The notes: generated from the letters alone by a model not told the origin. A DNA stretch of 64,000 bases from Blastococcus sp. CT_GayMR19 (GCF_004570385.1 NZ_SPQL01000015.1:1-64000); one strand, 5' to 3'; shown: positions 42,941-52,880, counted from the first letter of the stretch. Numbers and translations are program-made.

Positions 42941-43495
42941 TCAGGGAGACGTACTCAGCGAGAACACCGCGACGAGAAAGATCAGCGACGGGATCAGGGC
43001 CAGGATGCCGAGCACCAGCCCGGCGATCGCCAGACCGTTGCTCGCCCCGGTGCGCTTGGCCTGGGACATCCCGAGCGCGCCCAAGGCGATCCCGCATGCG
43101 GCAAGGATCAGCCCCAGGAACGGCACCCAGCAGAGCAGCAGACCGACCAGGCCGGTGACGAACCCGGCGATGCCCATGCCGTTGGAAGGCGCCGGCTGTC
43201 CCGCCGACCCCGGCTGGGCCTGGTAGGCCTGGGCCGGATATCCCTGCGGCTGGTAACCCTGCGGCTGGTAGCCCTGCGGCTGGTAACCCTGCGGCTGGTA
43301 ACCCTGCGGCTGGTAGCCCTGCGATGGGTAACCCTGGGGCTGGTGACCCTGCGATGGGTAGCCCTGCGGCTGGTAGCCCTGCCCCAGGTCGGGCGGTCCC
43401 GGGTACCCGGCCGATTCGCCATAGGGCGTCGGCGGCTGCTGCGCCTGGCCGTAGGGGACCTGCTGGTCGCCCCGGTCGTCGCTGTCGTTGCTCAC
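42941..43495 (-). CDS. DUF4190-type membrane protein with QPQGY repeats
   Basis: A 184-residue protein. Residues about 40-95 hold pentapeptide repeats of the type GYQPQ/GYPSQ/GHQPQ, followed by a Pro/Gly linker and two hydrophobic helices with the DUF4190 pattern (GIAGFVTGLVGLLLCW; GLILAACGIALGALGMSQAKR; NGLAIAGLVLGILAL). The tail is probably cytoplasmic and disordered. Function unknown. The DNA under the repeats is a 15-base tandem array that may change copy number between strains. Confidence 0.8.
   Translation of the reverse strand: MSNDSDDRGDQQVPYGQAQQPPTPYGESAGYPGPPDLGQGYQPQGYPSQGHQPQGYPSQGYQPQGYQPQGYQPQGYQPQGYQPQGYPAQAYQAQPGSAGQPAPSNGMGIAGFVTGLVGLLLCWVPFLGLILAACGIALGALGMSQAKRTGASNGLAIAGLVLGILALIPSLIFLVAVFSLSTSP
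43242..43376. repeat. 15-bp tandem repeat, nine copies
   Basis: Nine head-to-tail units of consensus CCCTGCGGCTGGTAA lie in the coding region of the DUF4190 protein; units five to seven carry a few substitutions and a tenth (43377-43391) is badly degenerate. Each unit encodes one GYQPQ-like pentapeptide in reverse. It is not a CRISPR array: there are no spacers. Confidence 0.9.
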
Positions 43496-43619
43496 GACTG
43501 TCCCTCGATCCGTCGTCGGCGCTTCCGACTCGGGAGCACAGTGGATGGCGCGGCGACCGCTGGCAAGGGGGCGCGCTGTGGGCAGGTGGGCGGCGTCGGT
43601 CTCCCGCCGCCCGCTCGCC

Positions 43620-43654
43620 GGACGGCCCCGCTGCCCGTGGCAGCGGGGCCGTCC
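43620..43654 (-). terminator. Terminator of the ilvBNC operon
   Basis: A perfect 16-base stem with a 3-base loop (43636-43638), 17 bases beyond the ilvC stop. It can also end transcripts from the other strand. Confidence 0.75.
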
Positions 43655-43670
43655 TGCGTGGCGGCAGCGG

Positions 43671-44765
<1,095 letters not shown>

Positions 44766-45293
44766 TCAGGCGGAGCGTTCGACCGGGCGCAACGTACCCG
44801 CGCCGCTCATCGACCGCGGGCCGCGGCCCAGCGCGACGGTGCCCGACTGCGCCATCTCCTTGATGCCCAGCGGGGCGAGGACGGCCAGCAGCGCCTGGAG
44901 CTTGTCGGGGGTCCCGGTGGCCTCCAGGGTCACCGTGTCGGTGTTGACGTCGACCACGCGGGCGCGGAAGAGCTCGGCGGTCTGCAGCACCTGGGTGCGC
45001 TCGGCCATCGGCGCGCGGACCTTGACAAGCAGCAGCTCGCGCTGGACCGCGGCGCTGCCGTCCAGCTCCACGATCTTGATGACCTCGATCAGCTTGTTCA
45101 GCTGCTTGGTGATCTGCTCGAGCGGCTGGCTCTCCGCCTCGGCGACGATCGTCATCCGGGAGAGGTCGGGGTTCTCCGTCGGCCCGACGGCGAGGGACTC
45201 GATGTTGAACCCGCGGCGGCTGAACAGCGCCGAGACGCGGGCCAGGACACCGGACTTGTTCTCGACCAGCACGGACAGCGTGTGTCTGCTCAT
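44766..45293 (-). CDS. ilvN: Acetolactate synthase small (regulatory) subunit
   Basis: A 175-residue regulatory partner of IlvB. The N-terminal ACT domain reads HTLSVLVENKSGVLARVSALFSRRGFNIESLAVGPTENPDLSRMTIV, and a second ACT-like region follows with RARVVDVNTDTVTLEATG. It confers valine feedback inhibition. It lies 25 bases downstream of ilvB on the same strand. Length and motifs are normal for actinobacteria. Confidence 0.95.
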   Translation of the reverse strand: MSRHTLSVLVENKSGVLARVSALFSRRGFNIESLAVGPTENPDLSRMTIVAEAESQPLEQITKQLNKLIEVIKIVELDGSAAVQRELLLVKVRAPMAERTQVLQTAELFRARVVDVNTDTVTLEATGTPDKLQALLAVLAPLGIKEMAQSGTVALGRGPRSMSGAGTLRPVERSA

Positions 45294-45318
45294 CTGTTCT
45301 CTCCCACCCTGCCCACCC

Positions 45319-47202
45319 TCAGACCTGCCCTTCGCCGAAGACCGGGCGCACGTCGCGCGCGGCCAGGATGTCGTCGTTGCTGGCGCCCGCGGCCACCATC
45401 GGCCAGACCTGCGCGTCGTGGCCGACGACGAAGTCGATGACCACCGGGGCGTCGTCGATCGCCATGGCCTTCTCGATCACCGCGTCCACGTCCTCCCTGC
45501 TCTCGCAGCGCAGGCCGACGCAGCCCAGCGCCTCGGCCAGGGTGACGAAGTCGGGGATCCGGACGGGCTTGGGCTTCCCGTCGGCGTCCAGGGCGTGCAG
45601 CTTGGTGCTGGAGTACCGCCCCTCGTAGAAGAGGGTCTGCCACTGCCGCACCATGCCGAGGTTGCCGTTGTTGATGACGGCGACCTTGATCGGGATGCCC
45701 TCGATGGCGCAGGTGGCCAGCTCCTGGTTGGTCATCTGGAAGCAGCCGTCGCCGTCGATCGCCCAGACGGTGGTCTCCGGGCGGCCGTACTTGGCGCCCA
45801 TCGCCGCGGGGACGGCGTAGCCCATGGTCCCGAGGCCGCCGCTGTTGAGCCACGTGTTCGGCTTCTCGTACTTCACGAACTGGGCCGCCCACATCTGGTG
45901 CTGGCCGACGCCCGCGGCGTAGATCGCGTCCGGCCCGGCGATCGCACCGAGCCGCTCGATGACGTACTGCGGCGAGAGCGAGCCGTCCTCGGGCCAGTCG
46001 TAGCCCAGCGGGTAGCGCGACCGCCAGTCGTCCAGCTGCGCCCACCAGGCGGCCAGGTCGGGCGTCCGGCCGGCCTCGTGCTCGCCGCGCAGCGCCTCGA
46101 TCAGCTGGAGGATGGTCTCGCGGGCGTCGCCGACGATCGGCACGTCGGCCTTGCGGTTCTTGCCGATCTCGGCGGGGTCGATGTCGGCGTGCACGACCAG
46201 CGCGTCGGGCGCGAAGCTGGACAGCTGCCCGGTGACCCGGTCGTCGAAGCGCGCGCCGAGCGCGACCAGGAGGTCCGCCTTCTGCAGCGCCGTCACCGCG
46301 GTGACGTTGCCGTGCATGCCGGGCATGCCCAGGTTCAGCGGGTGGCTGTCGGGGAAGGCACCGCGGGCCATCAGGGTCGTGACGACCGGCGCGCCGGTGA
46401 GCTCGGCCAGCTCGGCGAGCTCCTCCGTGGCGCCGGCCTTGAGCACACCGCCCCCCACGTACAGGACGGGGCGGCTGGCGCCGGCGATCAGCGAGGCCGC
46501 CTCGCGCACCTGCTTGCCGTGCGGGCGGGTCGTGGGCTTGTAGCCGGGGAGGTCCATCCGCGGCGGCCAGGCGAAGTTCGTGCGTGCCTGCAGCACGTCC
46601 TTCGGGATGTCGACCAGCACCGGTCCCGGCCGCCCGGTCGAGGCCAGGTGGAAGGCCTCGGCGATCCGCTGCGGGATCTCGTCGGCCCGGGTCACCAGGA
46701 AGTTGTGCTTCGTCACCGGCATGGTGATGCCGCGGATGTCGGCCTCCTGGAAGGCGTCGGTCCCGATGGCGTGGCTGGGCACCTGGCCGGTGATCGCGAC
46801 CATCGGCACGGAGTCCATGTGCGCGTCGGCGAGGGGGGTCACCAGGTTGGTCGCGCCCGGCCCCGAGGTCGCCATGCAGACCCCGACCTTGCCCGTCGCC
46901 TGCGCGTACCCGGTGGCCGCGTGCCCCGCACCCTGCTCGTGCCGGACCAGGACGTGGCGGACCTTCGAGTCGAACAGCGGGTCGTAGGCGGGCAGGATCG
47001 CCCCGCCCGGGATGCCGAAGATCACCTCGACCCCCATGGCCTCCAGCGAGCGGATGAGGCTCTGCGCTCCGGTGATCCCCGTGGCCGGCTCGACCGCGGC
47101 GGCGCCGACGGAGGAAGCCGTGGTCTCGACGCCGGCGAGGGACGCCGCCGCCTCACGGGTGGCGGCCTCGGGGTTGGCGGGCTCGCGCGGGGTGGTGGTC
47201 AT
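45319..47202 (-). CDS. ilvB: Acetolactate synthase large subunit
   Basis: Thiamine-diphosphate- and FAD-dependent enzyme of 627 residues, first committed step of branched-chain amino acid synthesis. It has the catalytic Glu in [32 protein letters not shown] and the TPP motif from [14 protein letters not shown] to VINN. The first 55 residues are a low-complexity Ala/Glu-rich extension usual in actinobacteria. ATG 47202 has AGGAGA eight bases upstream; the longer frame to 47259 would run into the attenuator. Transcription is probably controlled by the leader and terminator at 47258-47370. Confidence 0.96.
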   Translation of the reverse strand: MTTTPREPANPEAATREAAASLAGVETTASSVGAAAVEPATGITGAQSLIRSLEAMGVEVIFGIPGGAILPAYDPLFDSKVRHVLVRHEQGAGHAATGYAQATGKVGVCMATSGPGATNLVTPLADAHMDSVPMVAITGQVPSHAIGTDAFQEADIRGITMPVTKHNFLVTRADEIPQRIAEAFHLASTGRPGPVLVDIPKDVLQARTNFAWPPRMDLPGYKPTTRPHGKQVREAASLIAGASRPVLYVGGGVLKAGATEELAELAELTGAPVVTTLMARGAFPDSHPLNLGMPGMHGNVTAVTALQKADLLVALGARFDDRVTGQLSSFAPDALVVHADIDPAEIGKNRKADVPIVGDARETILQLIEALRGEHEAGRTPDLAAWWAQLDDWRSRYPLGYDWPEDGSLSPQYVIERLGAIAGPDAIYAAGVGQHQMWAAQFVKYEKPNTWLNSGGLGTMGYAVPAAMGAKYGRPETTVWAIDGDGCFQMTNQELATCAIEGIPIKVAVINNGNLGMVRQWQTLFYEGRYSSTKLHALDADGKPKPVRIPDFVTLAEALGCVGLRCESREDVDAVIEKAMAIDDAPVVIDFVVGHDAQVWPMVAAGASNDDILAARDVRPVFGEGQV

Positions 47203-47257
47203 CTCGGCGTTCTCCTGGCCTTGCTGTGTTCTGGCTGGATGGTTCGGGCCGGGCAAC

Positions 47258-47290
47258 AAAAAACCCCTCGTGCCACAGGCACGGAGGGGT
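47258..47290 (-). terminator. Transcription attenuator (intrinsic terminator) upstream of ilvB
   Basis: On the minus strand a stem ACCCCTCCGTGCC/GGCACGAGGGGT with one bulged base and a 3-base loop is followed by six T. This is a textbook intrinsic terminator standing between the promoter and ilvB, so most transcripts would stop here unless it is prevented from folding. Confidence 0.85.
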
Positions 47291-47291
47291 C

Positions 47292-47318
47292 AGCGCGTCG
47301 GTCGGCGACCGACGCGCT
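47292..47318 (-). promoter_or_regulatory. Leader-RNA hairpin adjoining the ilv leader peptide stop
   Basis: AGCGCGTCGGTC and its perfect complement flank three bases. The hairpin starts within the stop codon of the leader peptide, as expected for the pause hairpin of an attenuation system. I could not identify the alternative antiterminator pairing by eye. Confidence 0.6.
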
Positions 47319-47370
47319 AGGCGACTACGAGGCTGCGGGGGCAGCGGGCGTGCAGACAGGGGCGAGGCAC
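47317..47370 (-). CDS. Probable ilv leader peptide (17 codons)
   Basis: GTG-initiated frame encoding 17 residues ending Ser-Leu-Val-Val-Ala before TAG. The regulatory Leu-Val-Val codons are the last before Ala-stop and abut the hairpin at 47292-47318, where ribosome stalling could steer RNA folding. The GTG is six bases from a -10-like box, so the leader may be translated from a leaderless mRNA; a second in-frame GTG is at 47376. It is short and low in Ile codons, so it would sense mainly valine and leucine. Confidence 0.55.
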   Translation of the reverse strand: MPRPCLHARCPRSLVVA

Positions 47371-47376
47371 GGACAC

Positions 47377-47406
47377 ACTGTGCGCCCTGCCGGGCGGGGG
47401 CGTCAA
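47377..47406 (-). promoter_or_regulatory. Predicted promoter of the ilvBNC leader
   Basis: On the minus strand TTGACG (47406-47401) and CACAGT (47382-47377) are 18 bases apart. The -10 is weak at its first base. A start near 47370 coincides with the leader peptide GTG. Confidence 0.45.
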
Positions 47407-47495
47407 CCAGCCTGTCCCACACAGTGGACTCTGCTGTCCATTTTCGGCGACCGCACGCCGGGTCGGCGCAGGACGGGGCCGCCTCTGGACACCGG

Positions 47496-50141
47496 TCAGG
47501 CTCGGCTCACCATGCCCGGCCAGAGAGCTCCCGCGTTGTCGGACAGGATCGCCGTCAGCTCCCCCAGCGGCACGGGGCGCGAGATGAGGTACCCCTGCGC
47601 GAATCCGACGCCGAACTCGCACAGGGCCGTGAGCTGGGCCGCGGTCTCGACGCCCTCGGCGACGACGTCCAGGTTCAGCGCCAGGCCCACGCCGACGACC
47701 GACGCGCAGAGCGCACGCATCTGCGGGTCGCGGTCGATCCGGGTGATCAGCGCCCGGTCCAGCTTGACGATGTTGGTCGGCAGCCGGGTCAGGTCCGACA
47801 GTGCCGAGGAGCCGCCGCCGAAGCCCTCCACCGCGACGTTCACACCCAGGAAGCGCAGGGCGGAGACGTCGAGGCCGACCCGCTCGTCCGCCACGGCGAC
47901 GGCGGCGGCGTTGAGCTGCAGGACCAGCCGCTCCGGCGCCAGGCCCGAGCGGTCGAGTGCGTTCCGCACATCGGTGACCAGCGTGCCGGTCGCGACGTAG
48001 CCGGCCGGGAGCTTCATGCCCATCCGCAGGGGGGCCCCGGAGGACGGCAGCGTGACGACGGCGGCCGTGGCCTGTTGGAGCGCCCACCGCAGCAGGTCCC
48101 CGATCACGCCGGCCCGCTCCGCGACGAGGAGGAACTCCGCGGGCGGGATCTCCCCCAGCGTGGGGTGCCGCCAGCGCAGCATCGCCTCGATGCCGGTGAT
48201 CCGGCGCTCCTGCAGCGAGACGATCGGCTGGAAGAGCAGGAACAGCTCCTCCCGGGCGCAGGCGCCCGCCAGGTCGTTCCGCAGCCGGTCCAGGCGATCG
48301 GCGGCCTCGCCGAGCTCCGGGCGGAAGCGCACGGCCGAGCCGACGCCGGCCGCGTGCGCGGCGCGGACCGCGAGGTCCGCGCGGGCCAGCAGCGCCTCGA
48401 CGCCCAGGCCGTCGTCCAGCGGCACGAGTCCGATCCCGGCTGTCAGTTCGACGATCCCGGACGGCGTGGGGATGGGCCGCTCCACCACGGCCAGGCAGCG
48501 TGCGGCGAGGCGGTCGACGTCGGCGTCGTCCCCGGACGCGAGGACGGCGAAGGCGCCTCCGCCCATGCGCGCCACGACGTCCTCGACGCGGACCGTGCCG
48601 CGCAACCGCTGCCCGATCTCGGTGACCATCATGCGGACGCGCTCGCGGCCGGCGTGCTCGCGGGCGGCGGCCAGCCCGTTCAGCTCGATCGTGAGCAGGG
48701 TGGACGGCGCCGCAGCGGGTTCCCCCACCGCCGCCTGGAGCTCCCGGAGGAGGCCGGCCCGATTGGGGAGGCCGGTCATGGGGTCGGTGTAGGCGACGCT
48801 CTGCAGCGCCTGCTCGCGCGCGTGGCGGTCGGTCATGTCGCGGCAGTGCAGCACCACGGCACCGACGTCCACGTGGTCCCGCAGGTCGGAGATGCCCGCT
48901 TCCAGGTAGCGCCAGACGCCCTCGGCGTCGGCCAGCCGCAGGAGCAGCAGGCCGGCGCCGGGCTCCGGCCCGGAGGACGTGGGCACCGCCAGGGCGGCCG
49001 CGAGCGTGGCGGCGTCGTCGGGGTGCACGGCGTCCAGCAGCGGGCGGCCGACAAGGTCCCCGGCGGCGCCACCGAGGGCCCGCTCGAGAGCGGGTGAGGC
49101 CCAGCTCACGGTGAGCGCGTCGTCCACGATGACGACGGCGTCCCCGCTCGAGCGGACCAGCGAGCGGAAGTAGGCCTCGCTGCGGCGGAGGCGGGCGGCC
49201 ATGCGCCGCTCGTCGCGGGCGGAGACCCACCGGTGGGCGGCGGCCAGCACGACGCACAGCACGGCGCCGGCGACGGTCACCCCGCTCGGCACGTGCCCGA
49301 GCATGGTCGCGGCGCCGACGACGGTCACCGCGAGGACCATCGCGACGTGCGGGAGCAGCTGCCCCAGCTCCGTGGACCGGCCGGAGGCCGGCGCGTCGGC
49401 GGGAGCGGAGTCGGCACCACGGTCGACCAGCGGGGCCAGGGCGAGCAGGCACAGCCCGCCGGCGAGCAGGAACCGGCTGGCCTCGACCCCGCCCGGCGTA
49501 CCGGACAGCATCGCGGAGGTGCCCAGTCCCCGGCCGCCGGTGAGCAGCACGGTGGCGCCGAACAGGGCGAGCGCCATCGTCTGCCGGCGCCCCTCGATGA
49601 CGCCCAGCAGCGTCAGCGCGGCGGCCATGGTGGCCGAGGTGGCGACGACCGCCCCGCCGAGGACGAACTGCTCGCCCAGGCCGAAGGAGGACCAGCGGCC
49701 GCCGGGGCCGACCACGAGCAGCTGCACGCCCACGAGGCAGGCGGTGAGGAACAGGGCGACCTCGACGCCCACCCGGAGCCCGCCCGCGCGCAGCCGGTCG
49801 CGGCCCACCAGCGTCAGGACGGCCACGATGGCGACGAGGTAGGCGGGCACCGTGGGCAGCCAGCGCAGGACGACGAGCTGCAGGACGTCGGCCGGCCCGA
49901 CGAGGACGGCGACGAGGTGCCCGAGCGCGGGCAGCAGCGGGGCGACGGCGAGCAGCTGCCAGCTCCGCCGGTGCTCGTCCCGGGACCGCGCCGCGCACCG
50001 GATCACGACGGCGGCGGCCAGGCCGGCGAGCGCGACCGCGGCGTCGCCCAGGGGGCGCAGCGCGGGGTTGCCGACGGGCGCCGCGCAGGCGAGCGCCACC
50101 GGCACGGCGCCCGCGAGCAGCCACCATCGACGCGGTTCCAT
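47496..50141 (-). CDS. Membrane PAS-GGDEF-EAL protein with degenerate catalytic motifs
   Basis: An 881-residue protein of the c-di-GMP signalling class. Residues about 5-305 hold eight to nine hydrophobic helices, 320-440 a PAS domain, 445-605 a GGDEF domain and 615-870 an EAL domain. The GGDEF loop reads GGGAF (527-531), so the metal Asp/Glu are lost. In EAL, EAL reads EAM (652-654), the metal Asn is Lys710, the LEITE Glu region reads LQLNA (741-745) and DDFG reads EGFG (772-775), while Lys793 and EGVE (829-832) remain. Both enzyme activities are probably gone, leaving a c-di-GMP receptor or a membrane signalling scaffold. ATG start; located between ilvD and ilvB. Confidence 0.9.
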   Translation of the reverse strand: MEPRRWWLLAGAVPVALACAAPVGNPALRPLGDAAVALAGLAAAVVIRCAARSRDEHRRSWQLLAVAPLLPALGHLVAVLVGPADVLQLVVLRWLPTVPAYLVAIVAVLTLVGRDRLRAGGLRVGVEVALFLTACLVGVQLLVVGPGGRWSSFGLGEQFVLGGAVVATSATMAAALTLLGVIEGRRQTMALALFGATVLLTGGRGLGTSAMLSGTPGGVEASRFLLAGGLCLLALAPLVDRGADSAPADAPASGRSTELGQLLPHVAMVLAVTVVGAATMLGHVPSGVTVAGAVLCVVLAAAHRWVSARDERRMAARLRRSEAYFRSLVRSSGDAVVIVDDALTVSWASPALERALGGAAGDLVGRPLLDAVHPDDAATLAAALAVPTSSGPEPGAGLLLLRLADAEGVWRYLEAGISDLRDHVDVGAVVLHCRDMTDRHAREQALQSVAYTDPMTGLPNRAGLLRELQAAVGEPAAAPSTLLTIELNGLAAAREHAGRERVRMMVTEIGQRLRGTVRVEDVVARMGGGAFAVLASGDDADVDRLAARCLAVVERPIPTPSGIVELTAGIGLVPLDDGLGVEALLARADLAVRAAHAAGVGSAVRFRPELGEAADRLDRLRNDLAGACAREELFLLFQPIVSLQERRITGIEAMLRWRHPTLGEIPPAEFLLVAERAGVIGDLLRWALQQATAAVVTLPSSGAPLRMGMKLPAGYVATGTLVTDVRNALDRSGLAPERLVLQLNAAAVAVADERVGLDVSALRFLGVNVAVEGFGGGSSALSDLTRLPTNIVKLDRALITRIDRDPQMRALCASVVGVGLALNLDVVAEGVETAAQLTALCEFGVGFAQGYLISRPVPLGELTAILSDNAGALWPGMVSRA

Positions 50142-50240
50142 GCCGGAGATCTCGGCATCCGGACCGAGGGGAACGAGCCGGGCCCCTCCGGCCTCACCCC
50201 TCCGAGGGGGTGTCCTCGACCGGGCGGACCCGCGGCCCGG

Positions 50241-51965
50241 TCAGCCGCAGATGGCGCCCTGCGCCGCGGAGCCGACCAGCTTGGCGTACTTGGCGAGCAC
50301 GCCGCGGGTGTACCGGGGGGCGGGCGGGGCCCAGCCCTCGGCCCGGCGGGCCAGGTCGGCCTCGTCGACCAGCAGGTCCAGCGTCCGGGCCGCGAGGTCG
50401 AGGCGGATCGGGTCGCCGTCCCGGACGAACGCCATGGGGCCGCCGTCAGCGGCCTCCGGCGCCACGTGCCCGATGCACAGTCCCGTAGTGCCCCCGGAGA
50501 AGCGGCCGTCGGTCACCAGCAGGACGTCCTTGCCGAGCCCAGCGCCCTTGATCGCGCCGGTCACGGCCAGCATCTCGCGCATGCCCGGCCCACCCCGGGG
50601 GCCCTCGTACCGGATGACGACGACGTCACCGGGCTTGAGCGTCCCCTCGGTGAGGGCGTCCATCGCGCCCTGCTCCCCGTCGAAGACGCGGGCGGTGCCC
50701 TCGAAGACCTCCGCGTCGAAGCCCGCGGACTTCACGACCGCGCCGTCGGGGGCCAGGGAGCCGCGCAGGATGGAGAGCCCGCCCGTCTTGTGGATCGGGT
50801 CGCTCATCGCGTGGATGATCGCGCCGTCGACGTCCGGCGGGGCGATCTCGGCGAGGTTCTCGGCCATCGTCTTGCCCGTGACGGTGAGCGCGTCGCCGTG
50901 CAGCAGGCCCGCGTCGAGCAGCGCGCGCAGGACGACGGGGACGCCGCCGATCCGGTCGACGTCGGTCATCACGAAGCGGCCGAACGGCTTGACGTCGGCG
51001 AGATGCGGCGTGCGGTCGCCGATCCGGTTGAAGTCGTCGAGGGTCAGCTCGACCTCCGCCTCGTGCGCGATGGCCATGAGGTGCAGGACGGCGTTGGTCG
51101 AGCCGCCCAGTGCCATGCACACGGTGATCGCGTTCTCGAACGCCTTCTTGGTCATGATCTGGCGGGCGGTGATGCCCTTGCGGAGCAGGTTGACCACCGC
51201 CTCGCCGGAGGCGATCGCGACGGCGTCGCGACGGCTGTCGACGGCCGGGGGCGCGGCGCTGCCGGGCAGCGCCATCCCCAGCGCCTCGGCGACGCTGGCC
51301 ATCGTGTTGGCGGTGTACATGCCGCCGCAGGACCCCATGCCCGGGCAGGCGGCCTTCTCGATCGCGGTGAGCTCGTCGCGGGTGATCTTCCCGGCCGCGC
51401 ATGCGCCGACGCCCTCGAAGACGTCGATCAGCGTGAGGTCCTTGTCGCCCAGCTTCCCGGGCAGCGTCGAGCCGGAGTAGACGAAGACGCTGGCCAGGTC
51501 CAGGCGCGCGGCGGCCATGAGCATGCCGGGCAGGGACTTGTCGCAGCCGGCCAGCAGCACCGAGCCGTCGAGCCGCTCGGCGAACATGACCGTCTCCACC
51601 GAGTCGGCGATGACCTCCCGGGAGACCAGCGAGGCGCGCATGCCCTCGTGGCCCATCGAGATGCCGTCGGAGACCGAAATGGTGCCGAACTCGAGCGGGT
51701 AGCCGCCGGCGGCGTGCACGCCCTCCTTGGCCCGCTTGGCCAGCCGGTCGAGGGAGAGGTTGCACGGGGTGATCTCGTTCCAGGACGAGGCGACGCCGAT
51801 CTGCGGCTTCTCCCAGTCGTCGTCCCCCATGCCGACGGCGCGCAGCATGGCGCGGGCCGGGGCCCTGGCGTCCCCGTCGGTCACCTCGCGGCTGCGGGGC
51901 TTCACATCGGGGGCTCCGGTGCCTGCGGTCGCACTGCCGGTCGGGCGTTCCTCCACCGTGGTCAC
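50241..51965 (-). CDS. ilvD: Dihydroxy-acid dehydratase
   Basis: Fe-S enzyme of 574 residues that dehydrates dihydroxyisovalerate and dihydroxymethylvalerate in valine and isoleucine synthesis. Cluster Cys candidates lie in [20 protein letters not shown] and [16 protein letters not shown]; the end region has [22 protein letters not shown] with the catalytic Ser area. GTG start, eight bases after a TAGCAT -10 box. It is separated from ilvBNC by the c-di-GMP protein gene. The order completes the branched-chain set in this window (ilvB, N, C, D and leuB). Confidence 0.95.
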   Translation of the reverse strand: MTTVEERPTGSATAGTGAPDVKPRSREVTDGDARAPARAMLRAVGMGDDDWEKPQIGVASSWNEITPCNLSLDRLAKRAKEGVHAAGGYPLEFGTISVSDGISMGHEGMRASLVSREVIADSVETVMFAERLDGSVLLAGCDKSLPGMLMAAARLDLASVFVYSGSTLPGKLGDKDLTLIDVFEGVGACAAGKITRDELTAIEKAACPGMGSCGGMYTANTMASVAEALGMALPGSAAPPAVDSRRDAVAIASGEAVVNLLRKGITARQIMTKKAFENAITVCMALGGSTNAVLHLMAIAHEAEVELTLDDFNRIGDRTPHLADVKPFGRFVMTDVDRIGGVPVVLRALLDAGLLHGDALTVTGKTMAENLAEIAPPDVDGAIIHAMSDPIHKTGGLSILRGSLAPDGAVVKSAGFDAEVFEGTARVFDGEQGAMDALTEGTLKPGDVVVIRYEGPRGGPGMREMLAVTGAIKGAGLGKDVLLVTDGRFSGGTTGLCIGHVAPEAADGGPMAFVRDGDPIRLDLAARTLDLLVDEADLARRAEGWAPPAPRYTRGVLAKYAKLVGSAAQGAICG

Positions 51966-51973
51966 GAGCAGCG

Positions 51974-51979
51974 ATGCTA
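51974..51979 (-). promoter_or_regulatory. Predicted -10 box of ilvD
   Basis: TAGCAT on the minus strand is eight bases before the GTG of ilvD, with no ribosome site between, again suggesting a leaderless mRNA. Confidence 0.4.
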
Positions 51980-52006
51980 GGCCCGTTCGCGGCGATCTCC
52001 GAGAGG

Positions 52007-52033
52007 GGTGGTGATACTAGTACCGGCACCACC
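52007..52033. promoter_or_regulatory. Candidate operator between ilvD and the MmyB-type regulator
   Basis: GGTGGTG (52007-52013) and CACCACC (52027-52033) are inverted around a central palindrome TACTAGTA (52015-52022). The site is 16 bases before the regulator start and about 40 from ilvD, well placed for autoregulation and perhaps for control of ilvD. Confidence 0.5.
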
Positions 52034-52048
52034 ACAGAGCGGAGCACG

Positions 52049-52867
52049 ATGACCGCCACCGCCCGCCGCGAGCTCGCCGAGTTCCTCGGCTCCCGGCGCC
52101 GCCAGCTGGACCCCCGGACCCTCGGCCTGCCGGCCGGCGGGAACCGCCGGACGCCGGGGCTCCGCCGGGAGGAGGTCGCGCTCCTCGCCGGGGTGAGCCA
52201 CACCTGGTACACGTGGCTCGAGCAGGGCCGTGACATCCGCCCGTCGCGTTCGGTGATCGACGCCGTGGCCCGGACCCTGACCCTCTCCCCGGCCGAGCAC
52301 GAGTACGTGCTGCAGCTGTCCGGCCACGCCGGGGCCCGGCCGGCCGGGGCCGCCGACGCCATGCCCGGCCACGTGCAGCGGCTGCTGGACGCCCTGGGCC
52401 CCTCCCCCGCCTACGCGATCACCGCGAGCTGGTCCATCGTGGGCTGGAACCAGGCCTACGAGCACCTCTACCCGGGCGTGGCCGCGGTGCCGGCCGCTGA
52501 CCGGAACCTGCTGTGGCTGGTCTTCACCGACCCCGACGTCCGCTCGTTGCTGGACGACTGGACCACCGACAGCCGGCGGTTCCTCACCCAGTTCCGCGCC
52601 GAGGTCGGTCCGCGCCTGGCCGACCGCCGGGTCGTGGACCTGGTGACCCGCCTCCAGGCGGCCAGCCCGCACTTCCGGGAGGGATGGGCCAGTCACGACG
52701 TCGACCGGTTCAGCTCGGGCGAGCGGCGCTTCCGTCATCCCGTGGTCGGCGAGCTCGTGCTGGAGCACCACCAGCTGACGCCGGCCGACGCCCCCGGACT
52801 GCACCTCGTCGTCTACACCGCCGCCGGGAGCGAGACAGCCGCCAGGCTGTCGCGGCTGGCGGCCTGA
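52049..52867 (+). CDS. XRE/MmyB family transcriptional regulator
   Basis: A 272-residue regulator: N-terminal helix-turn-helix with RTPGLRREEVALLAGVSHTWYTWLEQGRDIRPS, the hallmark of this group, then a PAS-like MmyB ligand domain with YAITASWSIVGWNQAYEHLYP and a C-terminal VVGELVLEHHQLTPADAPGLHLVVYTA. MmyB proteins often control an adjacent oxidoreductase and may bind fatty acids. The ATG at 52049 has GGAG four bases upstream; the frame continues upstream into the operator and is not expected to be used. Convergent with the 2-hydroxyacid dehydrogenase gene, divergent from ilvD. Confidence 0.9.
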   Translation: MTATARRELAEFLGSRRRQLDPRTLGLPAGGNRRTPGLRREEVALLAGVSHTWYTWLEQGRDIRPSRSVIDAVARTLTLSPAEHEYVLQLSGHAGARPAGAADAMPGHVQRLLDALGPSPAYAITASWSIVGWNQAYEHLYPGVAAVPAADRNLLWLVFTDPDVRSLLDDWTTDSRRFLTQFRAEVGPRLADRRVVDLVTRLQAASPHFREGWASHDVDRFSSGERRFRHPVVGELVLEHHQLTPADAPGLHLVVYTAAGSETAARLSRLAA

Positions 52868-52880
52868 CCCGCCGGCCGCC

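Noticed and set aside
43242-43391. Regular repeats resembling a CRISPR array
   Set aside because: Units are contiguous 15-mers without spacers and encode a regular pentapeptide.
47153-47422. An 89-codon minus-strand frame across the ilv leader, as an alternative leader peptide
   Set aside because: It runs through the attenuator hairpins into ilvB in another frame, which would prevent the attenuator from folding; the 17-codon frame ending at 47317 fits the architecture better.
49233-51980. A 915-codon open frame on the plus strand
   Set aside because: Antisense to the GGDEF-EAL gene and ilvD, rich in His/Gln/Gly/Arg with no motif.
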